A stretch of 64,000 nucleotides of DNA, taken from Variovorax paradoxus. GTDB lineage: Bacteria > Pseudomonadota > Gammaproteobacteria > Burkholderiales > Burkholderiaceae_C. A program made the position numbers and the translations under genes. Where the stretch lies: NCBI GenBank assembly GCA_016806145.1, contig CP063166.1, positions 4,526,001 to 4,590,000 on the forward strand, given 5' to 3'. The notes below the pieces were generated by a model. The model did no database searches. It was not told the DNA's origin and saw only the letters and a program-made list of their open reading frames with translations. This document shows, in pieces, positions 1 through 7,378 of the stretch (the first letter of the stretch is position 1; each line of letters starts with the position of its first letter).

Positions 1-345
1 GCTCTGCGCGAGCGCGTCGCGGATCAGGCGGTCGAGCGGTTCGGAACGGAACACGGCCCACCACTGCGCGGGAATGTCGCGGCCCGGCAGCAGCAGCTGC
101 GACTGGCCGCCCGGCACCGGCGCCTGCGCGGTGCGCTCGGGCACCGGCGAGGGCGTGTAGTCGGCGCCCTGCGCGGCGGGCGGCAGGCCCGGGGTCTTGA
201 AGTCGGGGCCGAGCGTGCAGGCGCTCAGCAGCAGGGCCGCTCCCAGGACGACGCCCTGGCGGGGCCAGCCCGCGCGCCCGAGCGCGGGGCCGGCCGGCGA
301 GGCGTGGCGAGGGTCCTGCGCTGCTTTGTTGTCTTGGTTTTGCAT
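1..345 (-). CDS. Outer-membrane efflux lipoprotein, NodT/OprM family (partial, N-terminus)
   Basis: Only the first 115 codons are in the window; the gene runs off the left edge. The translation has a signal peptide ending in a lipobox (LLLSAC, Cys about residue 43), then TLGPDFKTP and a stretch reading IPAQWWAVFRSEPLDRLI. This start pattern is characteristic of NodT-type outer-membrane factors, trimeric channels that let RND or MFS pumps discharge across the outer membrane. The pump genes would lie outside the window. The start at 345 is the first in-frame ATG before the signal peptide; no clear Shine-Dalgarno is visible. Family assignment is firm; the substrate cannot be told. Confidence 0.85.
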   Translation of the reverse strand, partial: MQNQDNKAAQDPRHASPAGPALGRAGWPRQGVVLGAALLLSACTLGPDFKTPGLPPAAQGADYTPSPVPERTAQAPVPGGQSQLLLPGRDIPAQWWAVFRSEPLDRLIRDALAQS

Positions 346-521
346 TGGGCGAGGGTTGTACACCCGGAAGGTCACGAAAAGCTGACCTGAAAAGAAAGAA
401 AGGCCGGCGGAAATCGGGGCCGGGCCGGGCCGGATTGTCTGGCCGCGCGTTACGCGAGCATTGCGCGCGCCGCCGGCCGTTCCGGTGAAAACCCTAGCTG
501 CGCCGCCGCTCCGAATTTCGT

Positions 522-537
522 ACTCTGTATACAGAGT
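522..537. promoter_or_regulatory. Perfect 16-bp palindrome, probable GntR/FCD operator
   Basis: ACTCTGTATACAGAGT is a perfect inverted repeat ending 19 bp before the ATG of the GntR regulator at 557. FCD-type GntR regulators commonly bind short palindromes centred on GTATAC-like cores, so autoregulation of the regulator and the two enzyme genes behind it is the likely role. Binding is inferred, not shown. Confidence 0.7.
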
Positions 538-556
538 TCAGAAACGGAGTCCCGCC

Positions 557-1288
557 ATGCCCGCCCAGCTCGTCAGCATCGAGGTCGCGCCCGACCTCGT
601 CGACCAGGTGTACCGCGCCCTGCTCGGCGCGATCAGCAGCGGCGAGCTCGCGCCCGGCGAGCGGCTCACGCAGGAGGACATCGCGCAGCGGCTTTCGGTG
701 TCGCGCCAGCCGGTGCTGCAGGCGCTGCGGCTGCTCAAGAAGGACGGCTTCGTGCACGACGCGCCGGGCCGCGGCGTGCTGGTGGCGCCGCTCGATCCCG
801 ACTGGATGCGCAAGGTCTACCAGGTGCGCGGCGCGCTCGACGTGCTGGCCGCGCGGCTCGCGGCCGCCGAGCGCTTTCGCATCGACCCCAAGCTGATGGA
901 ACGCGGACGCCGCGCCGCGCGCGGGCGCAACGTCGAAGCCATGATCGATGCCGACATGGCCTTCCACCAGGCCATCTACGCGGCCTCGGGCAATCCGCTG
1001 ATCGCGCAGAGCGCCGACCAGCACTGGCGCCACCTGCGCCGCGCGATGGGCGCGGTGCTGCAGGCCGAGCCGCAGCGCGAGTCGCTGTGGGACGAACACG
1101 AGGCCATCGCGGCCGCCATCGCCGCGGGCGACGCCGGCGAGGCCGCGCGCCTGAGCGAGGAGCACGTGGCGCGGGCCAGCGAGGCGCTGGGCCGGCGGCT
1201 GGCCGAGCAGCTCGCGCGCGCAGCCTCACCCGCATCGGCCCCCTCTTCCCTTTCCCACCCCCGCACGACCCAAGGAGACACCGCATGA
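557..1288 (+). CDS. GntR-family transcriptional regulator, FCD subfamily
   Basis: A 243-residue protein with an N-terminal winged helix (about residues 10-75, including LTQEDIAQRLSVSRQPVLQAL and the wing GFVHDAPGRGVLVA) and an all-helical FCD ligand-binding domain (about 80-215) with the DxxxH pattern in DADMAFHQAIY and later histidines that usually hold a metal. FCD regulators typically sense an organic acid or related catabolite. The ATG at 557 follows ACGGAGT; an upstream in-frame extension would run coding sequence through the palindrome at 522-537 and is rejected. The gene overlaps the next by four bases (ATGA), so it is probably the first gene of a small catabolic operon that it controls. 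Confidence 0.9.
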   Translation: MPAQLVSIEVAPDLVDQVYRALLGAISSGELAPGERLTQEDIAQRLSVSRQPVLQALRLLKKDGFVHDAPGRGVLVAPLDPDWMRKVYQVRGALDVLAARLAAAERFRIDPKLMERGRRAARGRNVEAMIDADMAFHQAIYAASGNPLIAQSADQHWRHLRRAMGAVLQAEPQRESLWDEHEAIAAAIAAGDAGEAARLSEEHVARASEALGRRLAEQLARAASPASAPSSLSHPRTTQGDTA

Positions 1289-2157
1289 AGCTGACCCCCG
1301 AGCAACGCGCGCAGTTCGAGCGCGACGGCTACCTGTTCTTTCCCGGCCATTTCTCCCCCGAGGAGACCCGCGTGCTGACCGACGCGGTGCCCGAACTCTA
1401 CGGCCGCCGCGAGGCCTTCAACGTGCGCGAGAAGGGATCGGATGCGGTGCGCACGAACTTCGCGGCCCACCTCTACAGCGAACCCTTCGCGAAGCTCGCG
1501 CGCCATCCGCGCATGGTGGGCCCGGTGCGCGACCTCTTCGAGGAGGAGGTCTACATGCACCAGTTCAAGATCAACGGCAAGATGGCCTTCGAGGGCGACG
1601 TCTGGCAATGGCACCAGGACTACGGCACCTGGCTCAACGACGACCTGATGCCGACCGAGCGCGCGATGAACGTCGCGATCTTTCTCGACGACGTGAACGA
1701 GCACAACGGCCCGCTGATGTTCATCCCGGGCAGCCACCGCAAGGGCGTGGTCGACGCGAAGCACGACCTCACGACCACCAGCTACCCGCTGTGGACGGTC
1801 GACAACGCGCTGATCCGCCAGCTGGTGGATCGCGCCGGCGGCAAGGACGGCGGCATCGTCTCGCCCAAGGGCCCGGCCGGCTCGATGATCCTGTTCCACA
1901 GCTGCCTGGTGCATGCCTCGGGCAGCAACCTGTCGCCGTTCAACCGCGTGGCGGTGTATCTGAGCCTGTGCGCGGTCAGCAACCACATCCGCCGCCACAA
2001 GCGCCCCGAGTACATCGCGCACCGCGACTTCGCGCCGATCGAAATGCTGCCCGACGACTGCCTGCTGCGGCCCTACCCGGTCGACCTGCCGTGGAAGAAC
2101 GGCCTGCCCGAGAGCGCGCTGCGCACCTCGACCGAAACGCTCGAAGCCGTCGCCTGA
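1285..2157 (+). CDS. Phytanoyl-CoA dioxygenase (PhyH)-family Fe(II)/2-oxoglutarate oxygenase
   Basis: A 290-residue cytosolic protein of PhyH type. The metal triad is visible: H110 and D112 in WQWHQDYGTW, and the distal His about 210 in FHSCLVHASGSN, followed by an Arg near 221 that would bind 2-oxoglutarate. These enzymes hydroxylate or oxidatively cleave a small substrate using O2 and 2-oxoglutarate. The start overlaps the regulator stop (ATGA), with AAGGAGAC just upstream. The COG4091-type dehydrogenase gene follows after 36 bp, so the product is probably handed to a dehydrogenase step. The substrate is unknown; many bacterial PhyH proteins have nothing to do with phytanoyl-CoA. Confidence 0.88.
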   Translation: MKLTPEQRAQFERDGYLFFPGHFSPEETRVLTDAVPELYGRREAFNVREKGSDAVRTNFAAHLYSEPFAKLARHPRMVGPVRDLFEEEVYMHQFKINGKMAFEGDVWQWHQDYGTWLNDDLMPTERAMNVAIFLDDVNEHNGPLMFIPGSHRKGVVDAKHDLTTTSYPLWTVDNALIRQLVDRAGGKDGGIVSPKGPAGSMILFHSCLVHASGSNLSPFNRVAVYLSLCAVSNHIRRHKRPEYIAHRDFAPIEMLPDDCLLRPYPVDLPWKNGLPESALRTSTETLEAVA

Positions 2158-2193
2158 GCCCGCCAGAAGAACCACCGAGACAAGACCCCTTCC

Positions 2194-3555
2194 ATGAGCC
2201 TCCACCAGAAACTCCAGCAGCGCGCCGCCGAAGGCCGCCCGATCCGCATCGGCCTGATCGGCGCCGGCAAGTTCGGTTCGATGTACCTCGCGCAGATCCC
2301 GCGCACGCCGGGCGTGCAGCTGGTCGCGATCGCCGACCTCTCGCCCGCGGCCGCGCGCGTCAACCTCGAGCGCGTGGGCTGGGAGGCCGCGCGCGCCAAC
2401 GCAACCTCGGTGCAGGAAGCGCTCAAGTCCGGCGCCACCTGGATCACCGAGGACTGGCAGGCCGTGACGCGCGAGCCGTCGATCGACATCGTGGTCGAGT
2501 GCACCGGCAACCCGGTGGCCGCGGTCGACCACTGCCTCGACGCCTTCGCGCATGGCAAGCACGTGGTCAACGTGACGGTCGAGGCCGATGCCTTCTGCGG
2601 CCCGCTGCTGGCGCGCCGCGCGCAGCAGGCCGGCGTGGTCTATTCGCTGGCCTTCGGCGACCAGCCCGCGCTGATCTGCGACCTGGTGGACTGGGCCCGC
2701 ACCTGCGGCTTCCCGGTGGTGGCGGCCGGGCGCGGCCACAAGTGGCTGCCGCACTTCAGCGAATCCACGCCCGAAACCGTGTGGGGCAACTACGGCCTCA
2801 CGCCCGAGCAGGCCCAGCGCGGCGGGCTCAACCCGAAGATGTTCAACAGCTTCCTCGACGGCTCCAAGCCCTCGATCGAGAGCTCGGCGGTGGCCAATGC
2901 CACCGGGCTGGGCGTGCCCTCCGACGGCCTGCTCTATCCGCCGGCCAGCGTGGAGGACATCCCGTTCGTGACCCGCCCGCGCAGCGAGGGCGGCGTGCTC
3001 GAGCGCAAGGGCATGGTCGAGGTGGTGTCCTCGCTCGAGGCCGACGGCCGCAGGATCCCCTACGACATCCGCATGGGCGTGTGGGTCACGGTCGAGGCCG
3101 AGACCGACTACATCAAGAACTGCTTCGAGGAATACAACGCCCACACCGACCCGAGCGGGCGCTACTTCACGCTCTACAAGCGCTGGCACCTGATCGGGCT
3201 CGAGGTCGGCCTGTCGGTCGCGAGCGTGGCGCTGCGCGGCGAGCCCACGGGCGTGGCCACCTGCTGGAACGCCGACGTGGTCGCCACCGCCAAGCGCGAC
3301 CTCGCACCCGGCGAGCTGCTCGACGGCGAAGGCGGCTACACGGTCTGGGGCAAGCTGCTGCCGGCCGAGCGCTCGCTGCGCATCGGCGGCCTGCCGCTGG
3401 GCCTGGCGCACGGCATCAAGCTGGTGCGCCCGGTGCGCAAGGGCCAGAGCCTGACCTGGGCCGACGTGGCGATGGACACCGGCACCCACGCCTTCAAGCT
3501 GCGCAGCGAACTCGAAGCCATGTTCGCGCCGAAGGAACAGGCCCGGGCCGCGTAG
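2194..3555 (+). CDS. NAD(P)-dependent oxidoreductase with C-terminal SAF domain (COG4091, homoserine dehydrogenase-like)
   Basis: A 453-residue protein. The N-terminus is a Rossmann fold (IGLIGAGKFGSMYLAQ, about residues 19-34) followed by CTGNPVAAVDHC, as in homoserine dehydrogenase-like and Gfo/Idh-like enzymes. The C-terminal third (about 360-440, GELLDGEGGYTVWGKLLP and later HGIKLVRPVRKGQSL) is a SAF domain. The pair defines the COG4091 type, annotated as a predicted homoserine dehydrogenase but of unsettled function. It lies in one apparent operon with the GntR regulator and PhyH oxygenase, so a dehydrogenase role after the oxygenase is inferred. Confidence 0.85.
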   Translation: MSLHQKLQQRAAEGRPIRIGLIGAGKFGSMYLAQIPRTPGVQLVAIADLSPAAARVNLERVGWEAARANATSVQEALKSGATWITEDWQAVTREPSIDIVVECTGNPVAAVDHCLDAFAHGKHVVNVTVEADAFCGPLLARRAQQAGVVYSLAFGDQPALICDLVDWARTCGFPVVAAGRGHKWLPHFSESTPETVWGNYGLTPEQAQRGGLNPKMFNSFLDGSKPSIESSAVANATGLGVPSDGLLYPPASVEDIPFVTRPRSEGGVLERKGMVEVVSSLEADGRRIPYDIRMGVWVTVEAETDYIKNCFEEYNAHTDPSGRYFTLYKRWHLIGLEVGLSVASVALRGEPTGVATCWNADVVATAKRDLAPGELLDGEGGYTVWGKLLPAERSLRIGGLPLGLAHGIKLVRPVRKGQSLTWADVAMDTGTHAFKLRSELEAMFAPKEQARAA

Positions 3556-3670
3556 GAGTGTCTCGGCGCGGCGGTGCGGGCTCGCCCCGCGCCGCACCGC
3601 GCCCGATCCTGAAAACGCGCGCGACCGGCATTGCGCTGCCGGCCGCGACGTCGAAGAATATGCAACTCGC

Positions 3671-3697
3671 TGTCGAAATGGCGGTCGGCCGGCCGTC
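3671..3697 (+). promoter_or_regulatory. Putative ECF42-type promoter (TGTCGA, 17-bp spacer, CGTC)
   Basis: TGTCGA at 3671-3676 is separated by 17 bp from CGTC at 3694-3697. As I recall the published ECF42 target motif, it is TGTCGA in the -35 region and CGA/TC in the -10 region, so this fits autoregulation by the sigma factor at 3843. The predicted leader to the ATG at 3746 is about 45 bases. Confidence 0.6.
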
Positions 3698-3745
3698 ATT
3701 GGTGTGAGCGCTCTTGCGGTCCGCTTTTCGTGACGGAGTTGCACC

Positions 3746-3846
3746 ATGCAGTACATGCTTTTGTTCTACCAGGCGCCTGCCGAATTCGAGCGGCGCGACG
3801 ATGCGTCCGCCCTGGGCGGTTGAAGCCGCCGGGGCACGCGCCATGA
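3746..3846 (+). pseudogene. Remnant of DGPF/YCII-domain gene, internally deleted
   Basis: After a GGAG at 3734-3737, an ATG at 3746 opens 25 codons beginning MQYMLLFYQAPAEFERRDD, a typical start of a DGPF (YCII-related) protein, but a stop follows at 3821. In the +2-shifted frame the sequence continues as VRPGRLKPPGHAP (about 3805-3843) with a TGA that overlaps the sigma-factor ATG (ATGA). VRP followed by a Pro-rich tail is the usual C-terminal end of these roughly 110-120 residue proteins. The middle of the gene, including the DGPF motif, is absent. This looks like an out-of-frame internal deletion of roughly 250-300 bp that left both ends and the promoter in place. Confidence 0.7.
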
Positions 3847-5075
3847 ACGACACGGCCGCCCGCGAGGCCGCCGAGCGAGCGGCTCGCCAGTCCTATGGCC
3901 GGCTGCTCGCGATCCTCTCGGCACGCACGCACGACATCGCCGGCTCCGAGGACGCGTTGGCCCATGCCTTCGCGCGCGCGCTCGAGCGCTGGCCGTCCGA
4001 TGGCGTGCCCGAGCGGCCCGACGCCTGGCTGCTGAGCGTCGCGCGCAACCGTCGCCTCGATGCATGGCGCCACACCCGCGTGCAGGACGACGCCACCCAG
4101 ACCCTGCTGCTGCTGGCCGGCGAAATGGACACCGCCGAGGCCGAGGGCCATGCGGTGCCCGACGACCGGCTGCGCCTGTTCTTCGTCTGCGCCCATCCGG
4201 CCATCGATGCCTCCGCGCGCACGCCGCTGATGCTGCAGACCGTGCTGGGCCTCGACGCCGCGCGCATGGCCGGCGCCTTCCTCACCTCGCCCGCCACCCT
4301 GAGCCAGCGGCTGGTGCGCGCCAAGACGCGCATCCGCAACACGCGCATCCCCTTCGAATACCCGCAGCAGCGCGAGCTGCCGCAGCGGCTGCAGGACGTG
4401 CTCGACGGCATCTATGCCGCCTACGGCACCGGCTGGGACGATGTCGACGGCGCCGATGCGCGGCCCGACGGCCTCACCACCGAGGCCATCGACCTCGGCC
4501 GCATCCTCTGCGCGCTGATGCCCGAGGAGCCCGAGCCGCTGGGTCTGCTCGCGCTGATGCTGTTCTGCGAGAGCCGCGCCGAGGCGCGCCGCAGCGACAC
4601 CGGCGCCTATGTGCCGCTCGACCAGCAGGACACCGCGCGCTGGGACCCCGACCTGCTCGCCGAGGCCGAGGCCTGCCTGCGCCGCGCCTCGGCCATGCAG
4701 CGTCTGGGCGCCTACCAGCTCGAGGCCGCGATCCAGTCGGCGCACTGCGAGCGCCGCGTCGGCGCGCCGGTGCCGCCCGAGGCGCTGGTGTCGCTGTACG
4801 AAGGCCTGCTCGCGCTGCGGCCCAGCATCGGCGCGCAGGTGAGCCTGGCCTGCGCGCTCGCCAACGCGCGCGGACCCGACGCGGGCCTGCGCACGCTCGA
4901 TGCGATCCCGCCCGACGAGGTCGCGAACTACCAGCCCTTCTGGGCCGCGCGTGCGCACCTGCTGGCGGCCGGCGGCGCGCGGGCCGCGGCGCGCCAGGCC
5001 TACGAGCGCGCGATCGGCCTCGCGAGCAGCGCGGCGGTGCGCACCTACCTCGGGGTCATGATGCTGCGCCTGTGA
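3843..5075 (+). CDS. RNA polymerase sigma factor, ECF42 type with C-terminal TPR-like extension (DUF6596)
   Basis: A 410-residue protein. Sigma region 2 covers about residues 15-75 (LLAILSARTHDIAGSEDALAHAFARAL, then PDAWLLSVARNRRLDAWRH) and region 4 about 110-170 (LQTVLGLDAARMAGAFLTSPATLSQRLVRAKTRIR is the helix-turn-helix area). A long helical C-terminal extension follows (ECRRAxAMQRLGAYQLEAAIQ-like region and ANYQPFWAARAHLLA). This architecture, usually next to a DGPF protein and without an anti-sigma factor, defines ECF42. The start at 3843 overlaps the DGPF remnant stop. With the DGPF partner gene broken, its signalling input here is uncertain. Confidence 0.9.
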   Translation: MNDTAAREAAERAARQSYGRLLAILSARTHDIAGSEDALAHAFARALERWPSDGVPERPDAWLLSVARNRRLDAWRHTRVQDDATQTLLLLAGEMDTAEAEGHAVPDDRLRLFFVCAHPAIDASARTPLMLQTVLGLDAARMAGAFLTSPATLSQRLVRAKTRIRNTRIPFEYPQQRELPQRLQDVLDGIYAAYGTGWDDVDGADARPDGLTTEAIDLGRILCALMPEEPEPLGLLALMLFCESRAEARRSDTGAYVPLDQQDTARWDPDLLAEAEACLRRASAMQRLGAYQLEAAIQSAHCERRVGAPVPPEALVSLYEGLLALRPSIGAQVSLACALANARGPDAGLRTLDAIPPDEVANYQPFWAARAHLLAAGGARAAARQAYERAIGLASSAAVRTYLGVMMLRL

Positions 5076-5087
5076 GGCTCGGCGCGC

Positions 5088-5840
5088 TCAGCCCGCGTCG
5101 GGCCGGGCATTGAAGGTGCGCGGGAACAGCGCCGCCTGCGAACGGTCGCGCAGCCGGTAGCTCATCGCCGGGCGCCCCGGCCCGCCCGCGAGCATGCCGG
5201 CCTCCTCCATGAAGCCGCCGTCGAGCATGCGCTTGCGGAACGCGCTCTTGTCGACCGGACGCCCGAGCACGACCTCGTAGGTGTGCTGCAGCGCCGGCAG
5301 CGTGAACGGCTCCTTGAGCAGGAAGGCCGGCAGCGAGGTGTATTCGACCTTGCTGCGCAGCCGCGCCACCGCCGCCGCGAGCAGCTCGCCATGGTCGAAG
5401 GCCAGCCGCTTGCGCAGCGCCGCCTCGACCTCGAACCACGCCACCTCGGCCGCGTTGGCGCCGCCGCGCAGCTGCATCGCCTGCGCCGGGATCAGCGCAT
5501 AGAAGCAATGCGTGGCCGACCAGCCGCGCGGATCGCGCTTCGCCCCACCCCAGCTGCCGAGCTGCTCGAGGTAGGGCGTGACCACGCCGGTCTTCTCGCG
5601 CAGCTTGCGCAGCGCGCAGTCCAGCAGCGTCGCGTCCTCATCGACGTTCACGAAGCCACCCGGCAGCGCCCAGCGCCCCGGATAGGGTTCGGCGCTGTCG
5701 GCGGGGCGGCGCACCAGCAGCACCTGCAGCGCGTCGTCGAGCACGGTGAACATCGCCACGTCGACGGTGACGAGGGGGCGGGGAAAGTCGAGCGACGGAA
5801 AGGTCGATGCGGAGGCGTTCACGAAGGACTTGACGAGCAT
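5088..5840 (-). CDS. nrtR: NrtR-like transcriptional regulator with degenerate Nudix domain
   Basis: A 250-residue protein: an N-terminal Nudix fold (about 20-150) and a C-terminal winged helix (about 165-235; LPAFLLKEPFTLPALQ, then GRPVDKSAFRKRML), the NrtR layout. NrtR proteins bind ADP-ribose and repress NAD-metabolism genes. The Nudix box is damaged: the catalytic REUxEE core reads RKLREK, with two extra residues before it, so hydrolysis is unlikely and a sensor role more likely. It diverges from three ADP-ribose enzyme genes across two palindromes. The ATG at 5840 is preferred to a TTG at 5861, which would place the operator inside the gene. Little Shine-Dalgarno signal is visible. Confidence 0.85.
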   Translation of the reverse strand: MLVKSFVNASASTFPSLDFPRPLVTVDVAMFTVLDDALQVLLVRRPADSAEPYPGRWALPGGFVNVDEDATLLDCALRKLREKTGVVTPYLEQLGSWGGAKRDPRGWSATHCFYALIPAQAMQLRGGANAAEVAWFEVEAALRKRLAFDHGELLAAAVARLRSKVEYTSLPAFLLKEPFTLPALQHTYEVVLGRPVDKSAFRKRMLDGGFMEEAGMLAGGPGRPAMSYRLRDRSQAALFPRTFNARPDAG

Positions 5841-5844
5841 TCGA

Positions 5845-5888
5845 TTAGTTGTACTATACAACCCTTATTAGTTGTACAGAACAACTAA
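5845..5888. promoter_or_regulatory. Twin palindromic operators between nrtR-like gene and ADP-ribose operon
   Basis: Two related inverted repeats share the 9-base direct repeat TTAGTTGTA (5845-5853 and 5868-5876). Site 1 (5848-5862) is GTTGTA-CTA-TACAAC. Site 2 (5868-5888) has half-sites TTAGTTGT and ACAACTAA around a 5-base spacer. The repeats are 23 bp apart, about two helical turns. Their position between the divergent regulator and enzyme genes makes them the likely binding sites of the NrtR-like protein. Confidence 0.7.
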
Positions 5889-5923
5889 CAATCAAGACCA
5901 ACAGAACAACAAGAAGGAAAGAC

Positions 5924-6769
5924 ATGAACAGGGCACAACGCGCCAAGCTCGCGCACGAAACACTGGAGATCCTCGACCGCGGCGCCTACGCCACCGCGGA
6001 AGGCCGCACGATCAGCCTCGAGAAGGAGATCGCCGCCTGCCTCGCGCAAACGCGCTACTTCGACGAGGCGCAGGCCGGCGAGCTCGTGCGAAAGGTCGAA
6101 CGCTCGACCACCGGGCCGCACCGCGCCACCATCGAGGTCGTCAACGAGACCACCCTGGCCGGCATCTCGCGCCTCTCGGCCACGGGCCGCCATCGCATCG
6201 GCGCACTGAACTTCGCCTCCGCGCGCCATCCCGGCGGCGGCTTTCTCGGCGGGAGCCTCGCGCAAGAGGAGTCGCTGGCCACCAGTTCGGCACTGTACGC
6301 ATCGCTGCTGCGCGCACCGCAGTTCCACGAGGCGCATCGGGCGGCGCCTTCGCTGCTCTATTCGCACGCGATGGTCGTCTCGCCCGACTGCCCCGTCTTC
6401 CGCCACGACGACGGGAGCCTGATGGAGCGACCCGAGGCCGCCACCTTCATCACCTGCGCCGCGCCGAACGCGGGTGCCATCGCGCGCAACCAGCCCGACG
6501 CGCTGGCGCAGATTCCGCAGGTGCTCCAGGCACGCGTGGCGTGCGTGCTGGCGCTCGCCGCGCGGCAGGCGTGCGATGCGCTGGTGCTCGGTGCCTGGGG
6601 CTGCGGCGTCTTCCGCAACGATCCGCGGGTCGTCGCGCAGGCGTTCCGTCACCACCTGGGCGCCGACAGCCCGTGGGCGACGCGCTTCGAGCGGATCGTC
6701 TTCGCGGTGCTCGATACCTCTGCGCAGCAGGAGACCTTCACGGCGTTCCAAGACATCCTGGCCGCCTGA
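5924..6769 (+). CDS. TIGR02452-family poly(ADP-ribose) glycohydrolase-like macrodomain protein
   Basis: A 281-residue protein with the microbial PARG-like signature: HPGGGFLGGSLAQEESL places GGG at about 104-106 and the catalytic-type QEE at 114-116. Conserved LGAWGCGVFRNDP (about 223-235) is the macrodomain phosphate-binding loop. Such proteins hydrolyse ADP-ribose linkages or bind ADP-ribose in the cytosol. Start ATG 5924 is preceded by AAGAAGGAAAG. It is the first of three co-directional genes, followed after about 38 bp by NADAR, and lies 35 bp downstream of the twin operators. The family is well recognised; the exact linkage it cleaves here is not known. Confidence 0.88.
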   Translation: MNRAQRAKLAHETLEILDRGAYATAEGRTISLEKEIAACLAQTRYFDEAQAGELVRKVERSTTGPHRATIEVVNETTLAGISRLSATGRHRIGALNFASARHPGGGFLGGSLAQEESLATSSALYASLLRAPQFHEAHRAAPSLLYSHAMVVSPDCPVFRHDDGSLMERPEAATFITCAAPNAGAIARNQPDALAQIPQVLQARVACVLALAARQACDALVLGAWGCGVFRNDPRVVAQAFRHHLGADSPWATRFERIVFAVLDTSAQQETFTAFQDILAA

Positions 6770-6807
6770 TTCGCGCCCATGCCGGCGCTCCGATGAAAAG
6801 AAACACC

Positions 6808-7374
6808 ATGACCCGCTCTCTTTCGACCCACACCCGCACCGCCCTGATCGAGCGCATCGCCCAAGGCTTCGAACCCCGCTACCTGCTGTTCTGGGGCCAC
6901 CAGCCCGAGAAGGACTGCAGCGCCGGCAAGGGCTGCTTCAGCCAATGGTTCGAGGCGCCGTTCGAGATCGAGGGTGTGCGCTACGCCACGGCCGAGCACT
7001 TCATGATGGCCGGCAAGGCGCGGCTGTTCGGCGACGTCGAGGTGCTGGGCCAGGTGCTCGCCGCGCGCACGCCGGCCGAGGCCAAGAAGCTGGGCCGCGC
7101 GGTGCGCGGTTTCGACGACGCGGCCTGGACGAACGCGGCCTTCGACCTGGTCGTGCAGGGCAACCTCGCGAAGTTCTCGCAGCACGCGGCGATGGGCGAA
7201 TTCCTGTTGCGCACGGGCGAGCAGGTGCTGGTGGAAGCCAGCCCCCACGACGCGATCTGGGGCATCGGCATGACCGCGAGCCATGCCGATGCGCGCGAGC
7301 CGGCGCGCTGGCGCGGCCAGAACCTGCTGGGCTTCGCGCTCATGGCCGTGCGCGACCGACTGCGGGCGGGCTGA
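6808..7374 (+). CDS. NADAR-family (YbiA-like, DUF1768) protein
   Basis: A 188-residue protein with NADAR hallmarks: LLFWGHQPEKDCSAGKGCFS, then QWFEAPFEIEGVRYATAEHF and MMAGKARLFGD, and a later PHDAIWGIGM and WRGQNLLG. NADAR proteins act on ADP-ribose-related substrates; some remove ADP-ribose from guanine and serve as antitoxins to DarT1-type toxins. No DarT-like transferase is visible in this window. An ATG at 6793 is in frame five codons upstream and is an alternative start; neither has a strong ribosome site. The next gene starts 4 bp after its stop, supporting one operon. Confidence 0.87.
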   Translation: MTRSLSTHTRTALIERIAQGFEPRYLLFWGHQPEKDCSAGKGCFSQWFEAPFEIEGVRYATAEHFMMAGKARLFGDVEVLGQVLAARTPAEAKKLGRAVRGFDDAAWTNAAFDLVVQGNLAKFSQHAAMGEFLLRTGEQVLVEASPHDAIWGIGMTASHADAREPARWRGQNLLGFALMAVRDRLRAG

Positions 7375-7378
7375 AACC

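Noticed and set aside
461..556. N-terminal extension of the GntR regulator
   Set aside because: It would run through the palindrome at 522-537; the ATG at 557 has a ribosome site and matches the usual family start.
5841..5861. TTG start seven codons upstream for the NrtR-like protein
   Set aside because: It lies inside the first operator palindrome and adds residues not typical of the family.
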